Shown: piece after piece, positions 1-6,759 of the stretch | Layout: each line of letters opens with the position of its first letter | Position numbering within the stretch: position 1 is the first letter of the stretch | Assembly (NCBI GenBank): GCA_003135995.1 | Contig: PNBM01000214.1 | Span: 3,342-13,828, forward strand | Reading direction: 5' to 3' | Length of the DNA stretch: 10,487 nucleotides | Source: Ignavibacteriota bacterium | GTDB lineage: Bacteria > Bacteroidota > Ignavibacteria > Tepidaquicellales > Tepidaquicellaceae | Position numbers and translations under genes: made by a program | The notes under the pieces: model-generated | Seen by the model: the letters and a program-made list of their open reading frames with translations, nothing else | Database searches by the model: none | What the model was told of the DNA's origin: nothing

Positions 1-63
1 TATTTTTATAAATTAGAAACTGCAAACTTCAGTGACGTTAAGAAAATGATATTGCAGAAATAA
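1..63 (+). CDS. 3' end of a probable secreted protein with a type IX secretion C-terminal sorting tail (partial)
   Basis: Frame 1 is open from the left edge to a TAA at 61-63, leaving 20 residues that begin YFYKLETANFS and end in KKMILQK. This resembles the very end of the Por/type IX secretion (T9SS type A) sorting domain, whose last strands typically read G-[VI]-Y-[FY]-x-[LV] ... [ST]-x-K-[KR]-[ML]-x-[LV]-x-[KR] and then stop. Proteins with this tail are exported by Sec, cross the outer membrane by the type IX system, and are released or anchored at the surface. The catalytic or binding part lies outside the window, so the protein's function is unknown. A strong terminator starts 20 bases after the stop, which supports a real gene end. 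A chance open frame of 20 codons cannot be excluded, but the match in both sequence and position is good. Confidence 0.72.
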   Translation, partial: YFYKLETANFSDVKKMILQK

Positions 64-82
64 TTTATTCACATAATTTTAT

Positions 83-124
83 AAAACAGGCTCACGAACA
101 TTGTTTATGAGCCTGTTTTTTTTT
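83..124. terminator. Strong intrinsic terminator, probably bidirectional
   Basis: A perfect 12-bp stem (83-94 pairing with 108-119, core CAGGCTCA/TGAGCCTG) encloses a 13-base loop. On the plus strand the stem runs into a T tract at 116-124, the standard layout of an intrinsic terminator for the gene ending at 63. On the minus strand the far arm ends in TTTT followed by AT-rich sequence, so the same hairpin can also end the leftward cytochrome transcript, whose stop is at 148. The two genes converge on it and no other terminator is seen for either. Confidence 0.88.
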
Positions 125-147
125 AATTCCATTCAAATATAATTTTG

Positions 148-750
148 TTATTTACTCGTCATTTGAAGCGGAGGTTTATAATCAGGTACGGTATTTTGAA
201 TTGGTTTAATTGATTTTAAATAAGTAAACATAGCTTTGATTTCATCATCAGACATATTTTTGAAAAACTCCCAGGGCATAGGCGGCATTAAAGGTCTGGA
301 TGCTGCAAGTCCTTTATATTTTCCATCTCTCAATGCAGTGAAAAAATTCGCTTCTGTCCAGTTCCCAATTCCTGTCGGATCAGGTGTTAAATTCGCTGCA
401 TACGAAACACCCCACGGACCAACCCATACGGTTAAATCATTGGTGGTTGCAAGCCCTTTACTTTCAGTTTCTTTCCGATTGACGTCCGGGTCCGGTAAAT
501 TCGACGGATGTCCGGCTAACATTTGTGTCATGTCAGGTTCGGGTCCGTTCGGTGTCATTTTTTTTGGTGTATGACAATCATTACACCCCATAATCGTGAC
601 AAGATGTTCTCCCCATTTGATTTGATTCTCAAATCCCCCATAATACATTTTTTGAGCTGTTTTTTGGTCTATTTCCTGTTTTGAGCATTGAGAAAAAATA
701 AAAATTCCCATTATTGAAAACAAGAATAGAATTAAATACATTTTTTTCAT
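148..750 (-). CDS. Monoheme c-type cytochrome, probable lipoprotein
   Basis: This 200-residue protein is predicted to carry electrons outside the cytoplasmic membrane. The N-terminus (MKKMYLILFLF, hydrophobic to about residue 20) is a signal peptide. Cys22 follows Phe-Ser-Gln, a loose lipobox, so lipid anchoring is likely but not certain. The single heme site is C56-N-D-C59-H60. Met155 or Met158 in LMPPMPW is the likely sixth heme ligand, followed by a class I cytochrome c C-terminal helix (SDDEIKAMFTYLKS, 168-180). The stretch ANLTPDPTGIGNWTE (119-133) and the R-D-G around 141 are typical of the periplasmic cytochrome c family found as partners of dehydrogenases and respiratory complexes. 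No partner enzyme lies beside it. The start is well supported by a Shine-Dalgarno AAAGGAG with a 7-base spacer, rare in this window. Its redox partner cannot be inferred. Confidence 0.9.
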   Translation of the reverse strand: MKKMYLILFLFSIMGIFIFSQCSKQEIDQKTAQKMYYGGFENQIKWGEHLVTIMGCNDCHTPKKMTPNGPEPDMTQMLAGHPSNLPDPDVNRKETESKGLATTNDLTVWVGPWGVSYAANLTPDPTGIGNWTEANFFTALRDGKYKGLAASRPLMPPMPWEFFKNMSDDEIKAMFTYLKSIKPIQNTVPDYKPPLQMTSK

Positions 751-757
751 ATTTGTT

Positions 758-766
758 CTCCTTTTT
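758..766 (-). promoter_or_regulatory. Shine-Dalgarno site of the cytochrome c gene
   Basis: Read on the minus strand, AAAAAGGAG ends 7 bases before the ATG at 750. This is the clearest ribosome binding site in the window. The ALDH and rpsR starts have only A/T-rich leaders, as is common in Bacteroidota-like genomes. It fixes the start at 750 and makes the internal ATG three codons later less likely. Confidence 0.75.
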
Positions 767-969
767 GTTTATTAACATTTTATCGAACAATCAAATTACT
801 TTTATAGTTCAGTTTTTTATATATGAAAGTGCATTTAACGGTTTGTATTTTTAGATATTTAAATGCGAAGTAAGAAATGTAATTTATGAAAAAGAATAAT
901 AAATATTTTATATAAGATAAATTTTTTAGGATAATAAAGTTATCAGTATGGAGAATATTATATGGGTTC

Positions 970-993
970 TTTAAATAACTGAAGTTATTTAAA
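970..993. repeat. Perfect AT-rich inverted repeat downstream of the ALDH gene
   Basis: The arms TTTAAATAACT (970-980) and AGTTATTTAAA (983-993) are perfect inverted copies around GA; as RNA they would form a 10-bp stem with a TGAA loop. It lies 55 bases beyond the ALDH stop. No T tract follows on the minus strand, so it is not a standard intrinsic terminator. It could be a 3'-end stabilising hairpin or a protein-binding palindrome. The rest of the gap between 751 and 1047 is AT-rich, and I find no gene or convincing TAnnTTTG promoter there. Confidence 0.5.
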
Positions 994-1047
994 AATAAAG
1001 AAAATGATTTTACGAAAAAAAATATTAATTATTAATCAATCTTCAAA

Positions 1048-2421
1048 TTAATTTTTATAAGAAATCTTTTTCGGATGCGTAAATTGCTTTAAGCCGTCAA
1101 TAGAACCGTGAAAACCGAAACCGCTTTGCTTTATTCCAACCCAGGGTGTACCTGCAACACCATCTATACCTTTGTTAATGCCTATCATACCCGCTTCTAT
1201 TTTATGAGCTATATCAATTGCTCTTTTTTTATTTTTAGTCCATACGGTTGCACCCAGTCCATAATTTGTTTTGTTTGCTTTGTCGATAGCTTCATCTCCC
1301 GTTCTGACACGTTGAATTGCTACAACAGGTCCGAATGTTTCATCGGTCATTATATCATGTTTATCGCATACATCGACCATTAATGTCGGCTCCATGAAAA
1401 ATCCCGTACCGTTTAATTTATTTCCGCCGAATAAAACTCTTGCACCTTTTCTTTTTGCTTCATCGATTTGTGATATTACTTTATTTCTTTGAAGCTCGTT
1501 TGCCATAGGTCCCATATCTACTTCATCAAAAGCATCCCCTACTTTAATTTTTTTTATTTCATCGAGAACAAGTCTTTCAAATACATATGCAACCTGGTCT
1601 TCAACATAAATCCTTTCAATCGAAGTACAGATTTGTCCGCAATTACTCAACGAACCTGATACCGCAAATGCAGCGGCTTTCTTTAAATCGGCATCTTTTA
1701 AAACTATCATCGGGTCTTTACCTCCCAGTTCAAGAATAATTCTGTTCAGATTTTGCGAACAGGCAGCCATAACTTTTTTACCGACATCCTGAGACCCAAC
1801 AAATGTTACCATTTCAATATCCGACTGTAAAAGTATTTCCCCGACTTCATCAGCTCCCTGAACGATATTTATTACTCCTTTTGGTAAGTGCCTGTTAAAG
1901 ATTTCATAAATTGCTTTACCGGTCAATGGTGTGTATTCTGAAGGTTTAAAAACCGTGCTATTTCCTGCGAGTATCGCGGGAACGAGCAATGATATCGGAA
2001 TTTCCGCGGGATAATTCCATGGAGATATAATGGCTACAACACCTATGGGAACCCTGAGAACTTCAGTTACCAGTGTTTTATTTCTGAATATTTCTGTTTC
2101 GAAAGCTCTGGAAGATAAATTAATATTTTCTTCAATCAATTCAAATGCGTCCTGAACTTCTTTCTGAGAACTTTTAAAAATCTTTCCCATTTCATTTGAT
2201 ATTGTCTTAGCTATCGTAACTTTATCTTTAAAGATATCTTTTGCAATTTTTCGCATTGCAATAATTCGATTTTTTAGTGATACCTCACCCCATGTTTTAT
2301 AAGCTTTACGGGCAAGTTTAACTCCCGATGCAACTTCTCCCGAAGATGAACATTTGATTTTATCAATCGTTTCTCCTGTTGAAGGATTATGATCGATAAT
2401 GAATTTCTGACGCATCATCAT
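1048..2421 (-). CDS. NAD(P)-dependent aldehyde dehydrogenase, succinate-semialdehyde dehydrogenase-like
   Basis: A complete 457-residue member of the aldehyde dehydrogenase superfamily, which oxidises an aldehyde to a carboxylate using NAD(P)+ in the cytosol. Landmarks: SPWNYP at 133-138 with Asn136 for the oxyanion hole; FKPSE at 158-162 with Lys159 for cofactor binding; TFVGS at 206-210; ELGGKDP at 231-237 with general base Glu231; nucleophile Cys265 in GQICTS; and ETFGPV at 361-366 for the nicotinamide ribose. The ELGGKDPMIVL and C-Q-I-C-x-S-x-E-R-I-Y-V pattern resembles the GabD/GabD2-like SSADH branch, but substrate cannot be assigned by eye. Length is normal for the family. Three consecutive ATG codons (2413-2421) make the exact start uncertain by two residues; no Shine-Dalgarno is visible. 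It is last in the leftward run, 38 bases after the epimerase gene. Confidence 0.93.
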   Translation of the reverse strand: MMMRQKFIIDHNPSTGETIDKIKCSSSGEVASGVKLARKAYKTWGEVSLKNRIIAMRKIAKDIFKDKVTIAKTISNEMGKIFKSSQKEVQDAFELIEENINLSSRAFETEIFRNKTLVTEVLRVPIGVVAIISPWNYPAEIPISLLVPAILAGNSTVFKPSEYTPLTGKAIYEIFNRHLPKGVINIVQGADEVGEILLQSDIEMVTFVGSQDVGKKVMAACSQNLNRIILELGGKDPMIVLKDADLKKAAAFAVSGSLSNCGQICTSIERIYVEDQVAYVFERLVLDEIKKIKVGDAFDEVDMGPMANELQRNKVISQIDEAKRKGARVLFGGNKLNGTGFFMEPTLMVDVCDKHDIMTDETFGPVVAIQRVRTGDEAIDKANKTNYGLGATVWTKNKKRAIDIAHKIEAGMIGINKGIDGVAGTPWVGIKQSGFGFHGSIDGLKQFTHPKKISYKN

Positions 2422-2459
2422 ATTTGTAGAAATTTATTTTATATTTTTAATGCTAATTT

Positions 2460-3503
2460 TTATAATATTTTTTTAAATAACGATAATATTCCCTGTTTCC
2501 ATGCTATCCTGTGCGTTACCCCCGTTCCCTTTTGAATTGTATGCTTATTATCCAGGTACCACTGGTATGAACGTATCAAAGCATCTGCATTCGAAAACTT
2601 TGGTTCCCATCCGAGAGTTTTTTCTGCTTTTTCTATAGAAACAAAAGAATCAGTATCAGCTGTACCGTAAATCCACTTATAAAGCGGTGATAAGTTTAAT
2701 ATTTCAAAAAATCTCAAAACAGGTTTTATAAACCATGCAGGAGTTCCCATAACTCTTGATCCCGTTTTAGCATATTCACACATGGCTCCTACATCTTTTT
2801 TGACCGTTTCAAATCTTTTCGCCCCGACATTAAAAACATCATTTATTTTTTCTGCAGGTAAAGTGGCAGCTAAATTAATCGCATCTACTAAATCTTCAAC
2901 TTCAAAAAGCTGGTACCTGTTATTTCCGTTTCCTATAATAGGAATTTTAACACCTGATTCAACCCAATCATATAATATCTGGAATACTCCAAGCCTCGCC
3001 GTTCCGATAAAACTTTTCGGACGGAATATGCAAACTTTCAAACCTTTTTTCCTGTATTCTTCGCATATTTTTTCTGCCATTATTTTGCTTTTACCATATG
3101 GTCCAACACCGATTCTTGCATTAGTTTCGTATAAAGGATGTTCTTTCGGAACGCCGTAAACAGATGTTGAGGAAATAAATATCAATCGTCCGACATTTAA
3201 TTTTAAACAACTATTACAAACATTTTCCATTCCTCCGACATTCGTTTCGAATATGTCTTTCTTTTTCCATAACGGAAGAGCTGCAGCGCAATGTATAACT
3301 ACATCGGCTCCCTTTAATATTTCGTCCATTTGTTTTTCATCACGAACATCACCGTATATGCAATTAATATCCGGGTTATAATCTTCTTTTGGAAAATCTG
3401 CTATATCGAAAAATACAGCTTCTTTAAAATTTGTAATCTGATTTATTTTTTGTGCGATGTGATAGCCGAGAAAACCGGCTCCTCCGGTAATAACAACTTT
3501 CAT
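2460..3503 (-). CDS. NAD-dependent epimerase/dehydratase family protein (extended SDR)
   Basis: A 347-residue extended short-chain dehydrogenase. The Rossmann motif is GGAGFLG (7-13), followed by an acidic residue for NAD (D33 in FFDIAD) and GDVRD (51-55). HCAAALP (71-77), SSTSVYG (111-117) and the catalytic pair Y136-x-x-x-K140 (PYGKSK) are intact. RPKSFIG at 161-167 matches the R-P-x-x-x-x-G element of NAD-epimerases and 3-beta-hydroxysteroid dehydrogenase-like proteins. The substrate could be a nucleotide sugar, a sterol- or isoprenoid-like alcohol, or a flavonoid-type ketone; nothing seen here decides. The C-terminal end is rich in Lys and hydrophobic residues (SLFKKIL). It sits between a classical SDR (28 bases upstream) and an ALDH (38 bases downstream), suggesting a shared oxidoreductase pathway. 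Confidence 0.9.
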   Translation of the reverse strand: MKVVITGGAGFLGYHIAQKINQITNFKEAVFFDIADFPKEDYNPDINCIYGDVRDEKQMDEILKGADVVIHCAAALPLWKKKDIFETNVGGMENVCNSCLKLNVGRLIFISSTSVYGVPKEHPLYETNARIGVGPYGKSKIMAEKICEEYRKKGLKVCIFRPKSFIGTARLGVFQILYDWVESGVKIPIIGNGNNRYQLFEVEDLVDAINLAATLPAEKINDVFNVGAKRFETVKKDVGAMCEYAKTGSRVMGTPAWFIKPVLRFFEILNLSPLYKWIYGTADTDSFVSIEKAEKTLGWEPKFSNADALIRSYQWYLDNKHTIQKGTGVTHRIAWKQGILSLFKKIL

Positions 3504-3531
3504 TTATTTTAAATTAATTTAGAAATATTAT

Positions 3532-4257
3532 TTAATAACTTCCGTAAATTTTTATTAAACTTTCCCGAACCGATTTGTATTTATCTGATATCAAATCAAA
3601 TATTATATCAGCAATATCTTCGGGTTTTACCCAATTTTTAATATCCTCTTCACTTCCCCATTCCCTGTTTGCAGGAGTATCGATAGTACCCGGAATTATT
3701 GTATTACACCTTATATTTTTATCTTTGAATTCTGAAGAAATAGTATTCATAAGATTAATCACAGCAGATTTGGAAACCGCATAAGCAAATCTTCCGGGAG
3801 ACGTTTCGGTTCCTGCCATAGCACCAATCGATATTATTCTGCCGTATTCATTCTGCTTCATAATCCTTAACACATTCCTTGAAAATCTGAATGTAGAAAT
3901 AAAATTGATGTTCAGGTATTTATTTAAAAAATCCGTTTTCATTTCATCGATATTTTTGGGAGGATGATATCCGCCGACTGTGTTAATCAAAAAATCAATC
4001 TTCCCGTTCCCGATAGAAGCTACATTTTCCACAAAATCAGAAACTGATTTTTCGTCATTAGCATCGCATATAAAAGAATATATTTTCCTTAACCTGAATT
4101 TTTCCGATGTTTCCCGGGATTTATCAAAAACTTCATTAAATTTTTCTAAAGACAGAGAAGGAACGAATACTTTTATATTTTCATCGGCGAACTTGTTCAC
4201 AATATATCTTCCAAGCGCTCCTGTGCCCCCTGTTACAATCGCCACTTTTTCAATCAT
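3532..4257 (-). CDS. Classical SDR family oxidoreductase
   Basis: A 241-residue short-chain dehydrogenase/reductase of the FabG-like type, acting on a carbonyl or alcohol with NAD(P)(H). Seen in the sequence: TGGTGALG (9-16) for cofactor binding; D65 in CDAND for the adenine; the structural N-A-G motif, here NTVGG (92-96); and a complete catalytic tetrad, Asn118 in NINF, Ser143 in ISIGAMAG, Tyr159 and Lys163 in FAYAVSK. PGTIDTP (189-195) is the usual motif after strand six. Length is typical. It could be a 3-oxoacyl-ACP reductase paralogue or an SDR for another small metabolite; a FabG role is less likely because no fatty-acid genes adjoin it. It is 70 bases downstream of anmK and 28 bases upstream of the epimerase gene, on the same strand. 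Confidence 0.92.
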   Translation of the reverse strand: MIEKVAIVTGGTGALGRYIVNKFADENIKVFVPSLSLEKFNEVFDKSRETSEKFRLRKIYSFICDANDEKSVSDFVENVASIGNGKIDFLINTVGGYHPPKNIDEMKTDFLNKYLNINFISTFRFSRNVLRIMKQNEYGRIISIGAMAGTETSPGRFAYAVSKSAVINLMNTISSEFKDKNIRCNTIIPGTIDTPANREWGSEEDIKNWVKPEDIADIIFDLISDKYKSVRESLIKIYGSY

Positions 4258-4327
4258 ATTTGTTTAAAATATTGATTAATTGTAAAAATTGTAGCTTAAG
4301 AATATTTTGAATCTAATATCTTTAAAA

Positions 4328-5512
4328 TTATACCGGGCAAATTTTCCCGAGTATAACACTCTTTATCGCATTCGTAGCGGTTCTTACATTCGCTTTATTG
4401 CCGCTAACTGCTTCGTTTGCAAGCACGGCAAATAAGATTGCTTCTTTATTTTCCGCATTTATTCCATTATCATCCAATATTTTTAATTTAAAACATGGTA
4501 ATAGTTCTTGCAGAATTTTTAATATACATAAGTTCTTAGAACCACCCCCGCTTATTAATATTTCCGAATTTATCGCTTCGGTCGGAAGAAAATTATTTAT
4601 ATTATATGCTATTGTAAATGCAGTATATACAGTTAATGTTTTTACAATATCTTCCGGAGGTATTTTATTAAATTTATCTATAATAAATTTGAAAATCACA
4701 GCTTCATAATATTCCCGTCCTGTCGATTTCGGCGGTTTCCTTTTATAATAGATATCTTTTGAACAGATTTCTTCGAAGAGTTTTTTGTTAAACTTACCTT
4801 TTTGTGCCACCCCTCCGTTTTTATCGAAATCTCTATTGAAATAATACCGCATTGCATTGTCTATAAGCATATTACCCGGACCTGAATCGAAAGCAATAAT
4901 ATCTTCAGGAGTACAATTACGTTTTAAAAATGTGAAATTAGCGATTCCCCCTATATTTAATAATATTCTCGATTTATTTTTGCAACTAAATAAAATATAA
5001 TCCAGATAAGGAATAAGCGGAGCACCGTCTCCTTTTACGGCAACATCAGCTGTCCTGAAATCAGCTACAGTTGTTATACCTGTCGAATTAGCAATTACGG
5101 ATGGCTCTCCTATCTGCATCGTAGATTTTATCCTGAAACCGAATAAATTTTCCTCTTCAGGTATATGATAGATGGTCTGACCATGGGAACCAATGAGGTC
5201 AATATCCGAATTACTGATTTTCCTTTTTCTTAAAAATTTATTTACTGATGATGCAAATAAACTCCCAATAATGAAATTTAACTTACAAATTTCTTCAACA
5301 CTGCTCGATGATATATTGGAGTTTTTAAGTATATGATTTTTTAATCGTTTATCGATATTAAAAGACTGAAAATCTATTACTTTTATTTTAGATTTTTCGC
5401 CTTTTCCCCTGATATTTACAAGAACAATACTTACAGAATCCACCGAAGTGCCGGAAAGTACGCCAATTACCTTCTTTTCCTTCTTTCTTATTAATTTTTC
5501 TAAATTATTCAT
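4328..5512 (-). CDS. anmK: Anhydro-N-acetylmuramic acid kinase
   Basis: AnmK cleaves and phosphorylates 1,6-anhydro-N-acetylmuramic acid to N-acetylmuramate 6-phosphate, a step of peptidoglycan recycling in the cytosol. The 394-residue protein shows the family landmarks in order: GVLSGTSVDSV (about 17-27, the ATP-binding start), GSHGQT (about 108-113), QIGEPSVIA, then ADFRTADVAV and GDGAPLIPYLD (about 150-171), the region expected to carry the catalytic Asp. LLNIGGIANFT, FDSGPGNMLID and the late ISGGGSKN motif follow. It is slightly longer than the usual roughly 370 residues because of a Lys-rich N-terminus; small changes from consensus (SVDS for SLDG, GDG for GGQG) look tolerable. It starts 10 bases from a candidate -7 element. 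No murQ-like etherase or other recycling gene is present nearby. Confidence 0.92.
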   Translation of the reverse strand: MNNLEKLIRKKEKKVIGVLSGTSVDSVSIVLVNIRGKGEKSKIKVIDFQSFNIDKRLKNHILKNSNISSSSVEEICKLNFIIGSLFASSVNKFLRKRKISNSDIDLIGSHGQTIYHIPEEENLFGFRIKSTMQIGEPSVIANSTGITTVADFRTADVAVKGDGAPLIPYLDYILFSCKNKSRILLNIGGIANFTFLKRNCTPEDIIAFDSGPGNMLIDNAMRYYFNRDFDKNGGVAQKGKFNKKLFEEICSKDIYYKRKPPKSTGREYYEAVIFKFIIDKFNKIPPEDIVKTLTVYTAFTIAYNINNFLPTEAINSEILISGGGSKNLCILKILQELLPCFKLKILDDNGINAENKEAILFAVLANEAVSGNKANVRTATNAIKSVILGKICPV

Positions 5513-5521
5513 TTATTAATG

Positions 5522-5529
5522 CAAATATA
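5522..5529 (-). promoter_or_regulatory. Candidate -7 promoter element for anmK
   Basis: On the minus strand the sequence reads TATATTTG, an exact match to the Bacteroidota -7 consensus TAnnTTTG. It ends 9 bases before the anmK ATG (5512), so the transcript would be nearly leaderless. No convincing TTTG-type -33 element is seen at the expected distance, which keeps confidence moderate. If real, it would drive the leftward genes down to the ALDH. Confidence 0.4.
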
Positions 5530-5818
5530 GATTAATTAATTTTTATATTCTATGTCATAAAATGTAACTTATTTTGAGTTTTACAGTATATTTTATTAGA
5601 GGACATAGTAAAATATGTTTATAAAAACTGGTTAAGCAAAAAACGATTTTATAATAATTTGTTGAAGATTTAAATATACCGGAAATTTGATTGGAATTTT
5701 TCTTAATATTCAAACTGTATTTATACGTAATTTAAAATTGAGAAATAAATTAAATACATAAAATTAAAATATTTTAATGAATTTTTCCTAATAATCTGTT
5801 AATATGCTCACTATGATA

Positions 5819-5826
5819 TATATTTG
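5819..5826 (+). promoter_or_regulatory. Candidate -7 promoter element for the partner-switching operon
   Basis: TATATTTG matches the TAnnTTTG consensus exactly and lies about 90 bases before the ATG at 5916. Eighteen bases upstream is TGTT (5797-5800), a weak candidate for the -33 TTG element. A perfect AT palindrome at 5763-5778 lies just further upstream. No better candidate is seen closer to the start. Confidence 0.4.
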
Positions 5827-5915
5827 CGACTTATGCAGATAATAAATAGAACTATAAGATTTACATTTACTTTGAAATAAATTTTGCAGATTTTAGGAAA
5901 AAATAACAAAACGAG

Positions 5916-6269
5916 ATGGAAGAATTTAATATTAAAGAAAAACATATTGGAGATATTTCTATTTTATATCTTGAAGGATTTTTAGATGCACATACTTCCA
6001 GTATACTCGAAAGTGCGTTTGAGAAGCTGATTAAAGAAAGTAAAAATAGAATTGTAATTAATTTTGAAAAATTAACTTACATAAGCAGCGCAGGGCTTGG
6101 TGTTTTCATGGCATATATCGAGACGATGAGAAACAGTAAAGGTGATATTAAATTATGTTCTATGAGCGACAAAATATTTAATATCTTCGATATGCTCGGT
6201 TTTCCGGTGTTATTTGAAATTTTTAAACAAGAACAATCGGCTTTGAATAAATTTCAAAACAGAATATAA
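5916..6269 (+). CDS. STAS-domain anti-sigma factor antagonist (RsbV/SpoIIAA-like)
   Basis: The whole 117-residue protein is one STAS domain. In partner switching the unphosphorylated form binds the kinase/anti-sigma factor and releases its target; phosphorylation by that kinase switches it off and a PP2C phosphatase restores it. The loop YISSAGLGVF (55-64) matches the family phosphorylation site, with the serine pair Ser57-Ser58 as candidates for the acceptor. The N-terminal strand pair (DISILYLEGFLDAHTSS, 13-29) and the terminal helix after SDKIFNIFDMLGF are also typical. Length is normal. The gene for the likely partner kinase begins 18 bases downstream and a phosphatase follows it, so the module is complete for the cycle. 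No Shine-Dalgarno precedes the ATG. Confidence 0.93.
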   Translation: MEEFNIKEKHIGDISILYLEGFLDAHTSSILESAFEKLIKESKNRIVINFEKLTYISSAGLGVFMAYIETMRNSKGDIKLCSMSDKIFNIFDMLGFPVLFEIFKQEQSALNKFQNRI

Positions 6270-6287
6270 TTATTAAGTCAGGATAAA

Positions 6288-6704
6288 TTGGACAATAATT
6301 CTAAAATATTGATTACAAGTTCGACCGTAAATTTAGCCAAGGTAAGAGATTTCATAGAAAATAAAGCTAAACTTGCCGGGTTCGCAGTAGATATAATAAA
6401 TCAAATCGTACTTTCTGTTGACGAAGCCTGCACTAATATTATTAAACATACCTACAAATTTGATGATTCGCATACGATTGAAATAAGTTATCATTATACT
6501 GATGAACAATTTATCGTCATATTGAAATACAAAGGTGACGGTTTCGATCCGAATACCCGCAATAATCCGGATATGAAAGAATATTTTTCAAAATACAGAG
6601 TCGGAGGACTTGGCATTCCTCTGATGAAAAAATTTATGGATAAAATTGAATTCATTCATAAAAATCCGGATAATAATATTCTTACTTTGATAAAGAATGT
6701 CTGA
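6288..6704 (+). CDS. GHKL serine kinase / anti-sigma factor (RsbW/SpoIIAB-like)
   Basis: A 138-residue histidine-kinase-like ATPase domain of the RsbW family, which phosphorylates the STAS antagonist and sequesters a sigma factor or other target. The N box is SVDEACTNIIKH (43-54) with Glu46 as catalytic base and Asn50 as Mg ligand. The G2 region is GGLGIPLMKKFMD (106-118). The G1 box is odd: where relatives read D-x-G-x-G-F-D-P, this one reads Y-K-G-D-G-F-D-P (81-88), so the adenine-contacting Asp is replaced by Tyr81. ATP binding may be weakened or altered. The start is TTG (6288), chosen because it gives a full-length domain and no in-frame ATG lies nearby; a TTG at 6309 is an alternative. 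AGG at 6280-6282 is a weak ribosome site. It sits between its expected substrate and the phosphatase. Confidence 0.9.
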   Translation: MDNNSKILITSSTVNLAKVRDFIENKAKLAGFAVDIINQIVLSVDEACTNIIKHTYKFDDSHTIEISYHYTDEQFIVILKYKGDGFDPNTRNNPDMKEYFSKYRVGGLGIPLMKKFMDKIEFIHKNPDNNILTLIKNV

Positions 6705-6759
6705 CTTTTTAACGGATTCTATCCGGCAAATCTTCATCATAATTTTTTAAAACAACCTG

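Larger units (their letters stand above)
5513..5915. other. Divergent intergenic region between anmK and the partner-switching genes
   Basis: This 403-base stretch separates leftward and rightward genes and should hold promoters for both. It is very AT-rich, with no supported ORF. I see a TATATTTG element on each strand (listed separately) and a perfect 16-base palindrome, ATTAAAATATTTTAAT, at 5763-5778. The palindrome lies about 40 bases upstream of the rightward -7 element, a position suited to an operator, although palindromes of A and T arise easily in such DNA. The middle (about 5535-5760) shows no RNA structure or repeat that I can support. Confidence 0.6.

Noticed and set aside
236..574. 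A 112-codon plus-strand open frame over the cytochrome c gene
   Set aside because: The minus-strand frame carries a signal peptide, a CxxCH heme site and a ribosome site; the plus-strand frame shows nothing.
3980..4267. A 95-codon plus-strand open frame over the SDR gene
   Set aside because: It is antisense to a complete SDR with full catalytic motifs and has no recognisable domain or start signal.
6713..6725. Small hairpin CGGAT-TCT-ATCCG between the kinase and phosphatase genes
   Set aside because: The 5-bp stem has no T tract and is short enough to arise by chance; it does not argue for a terminator inside the operon.
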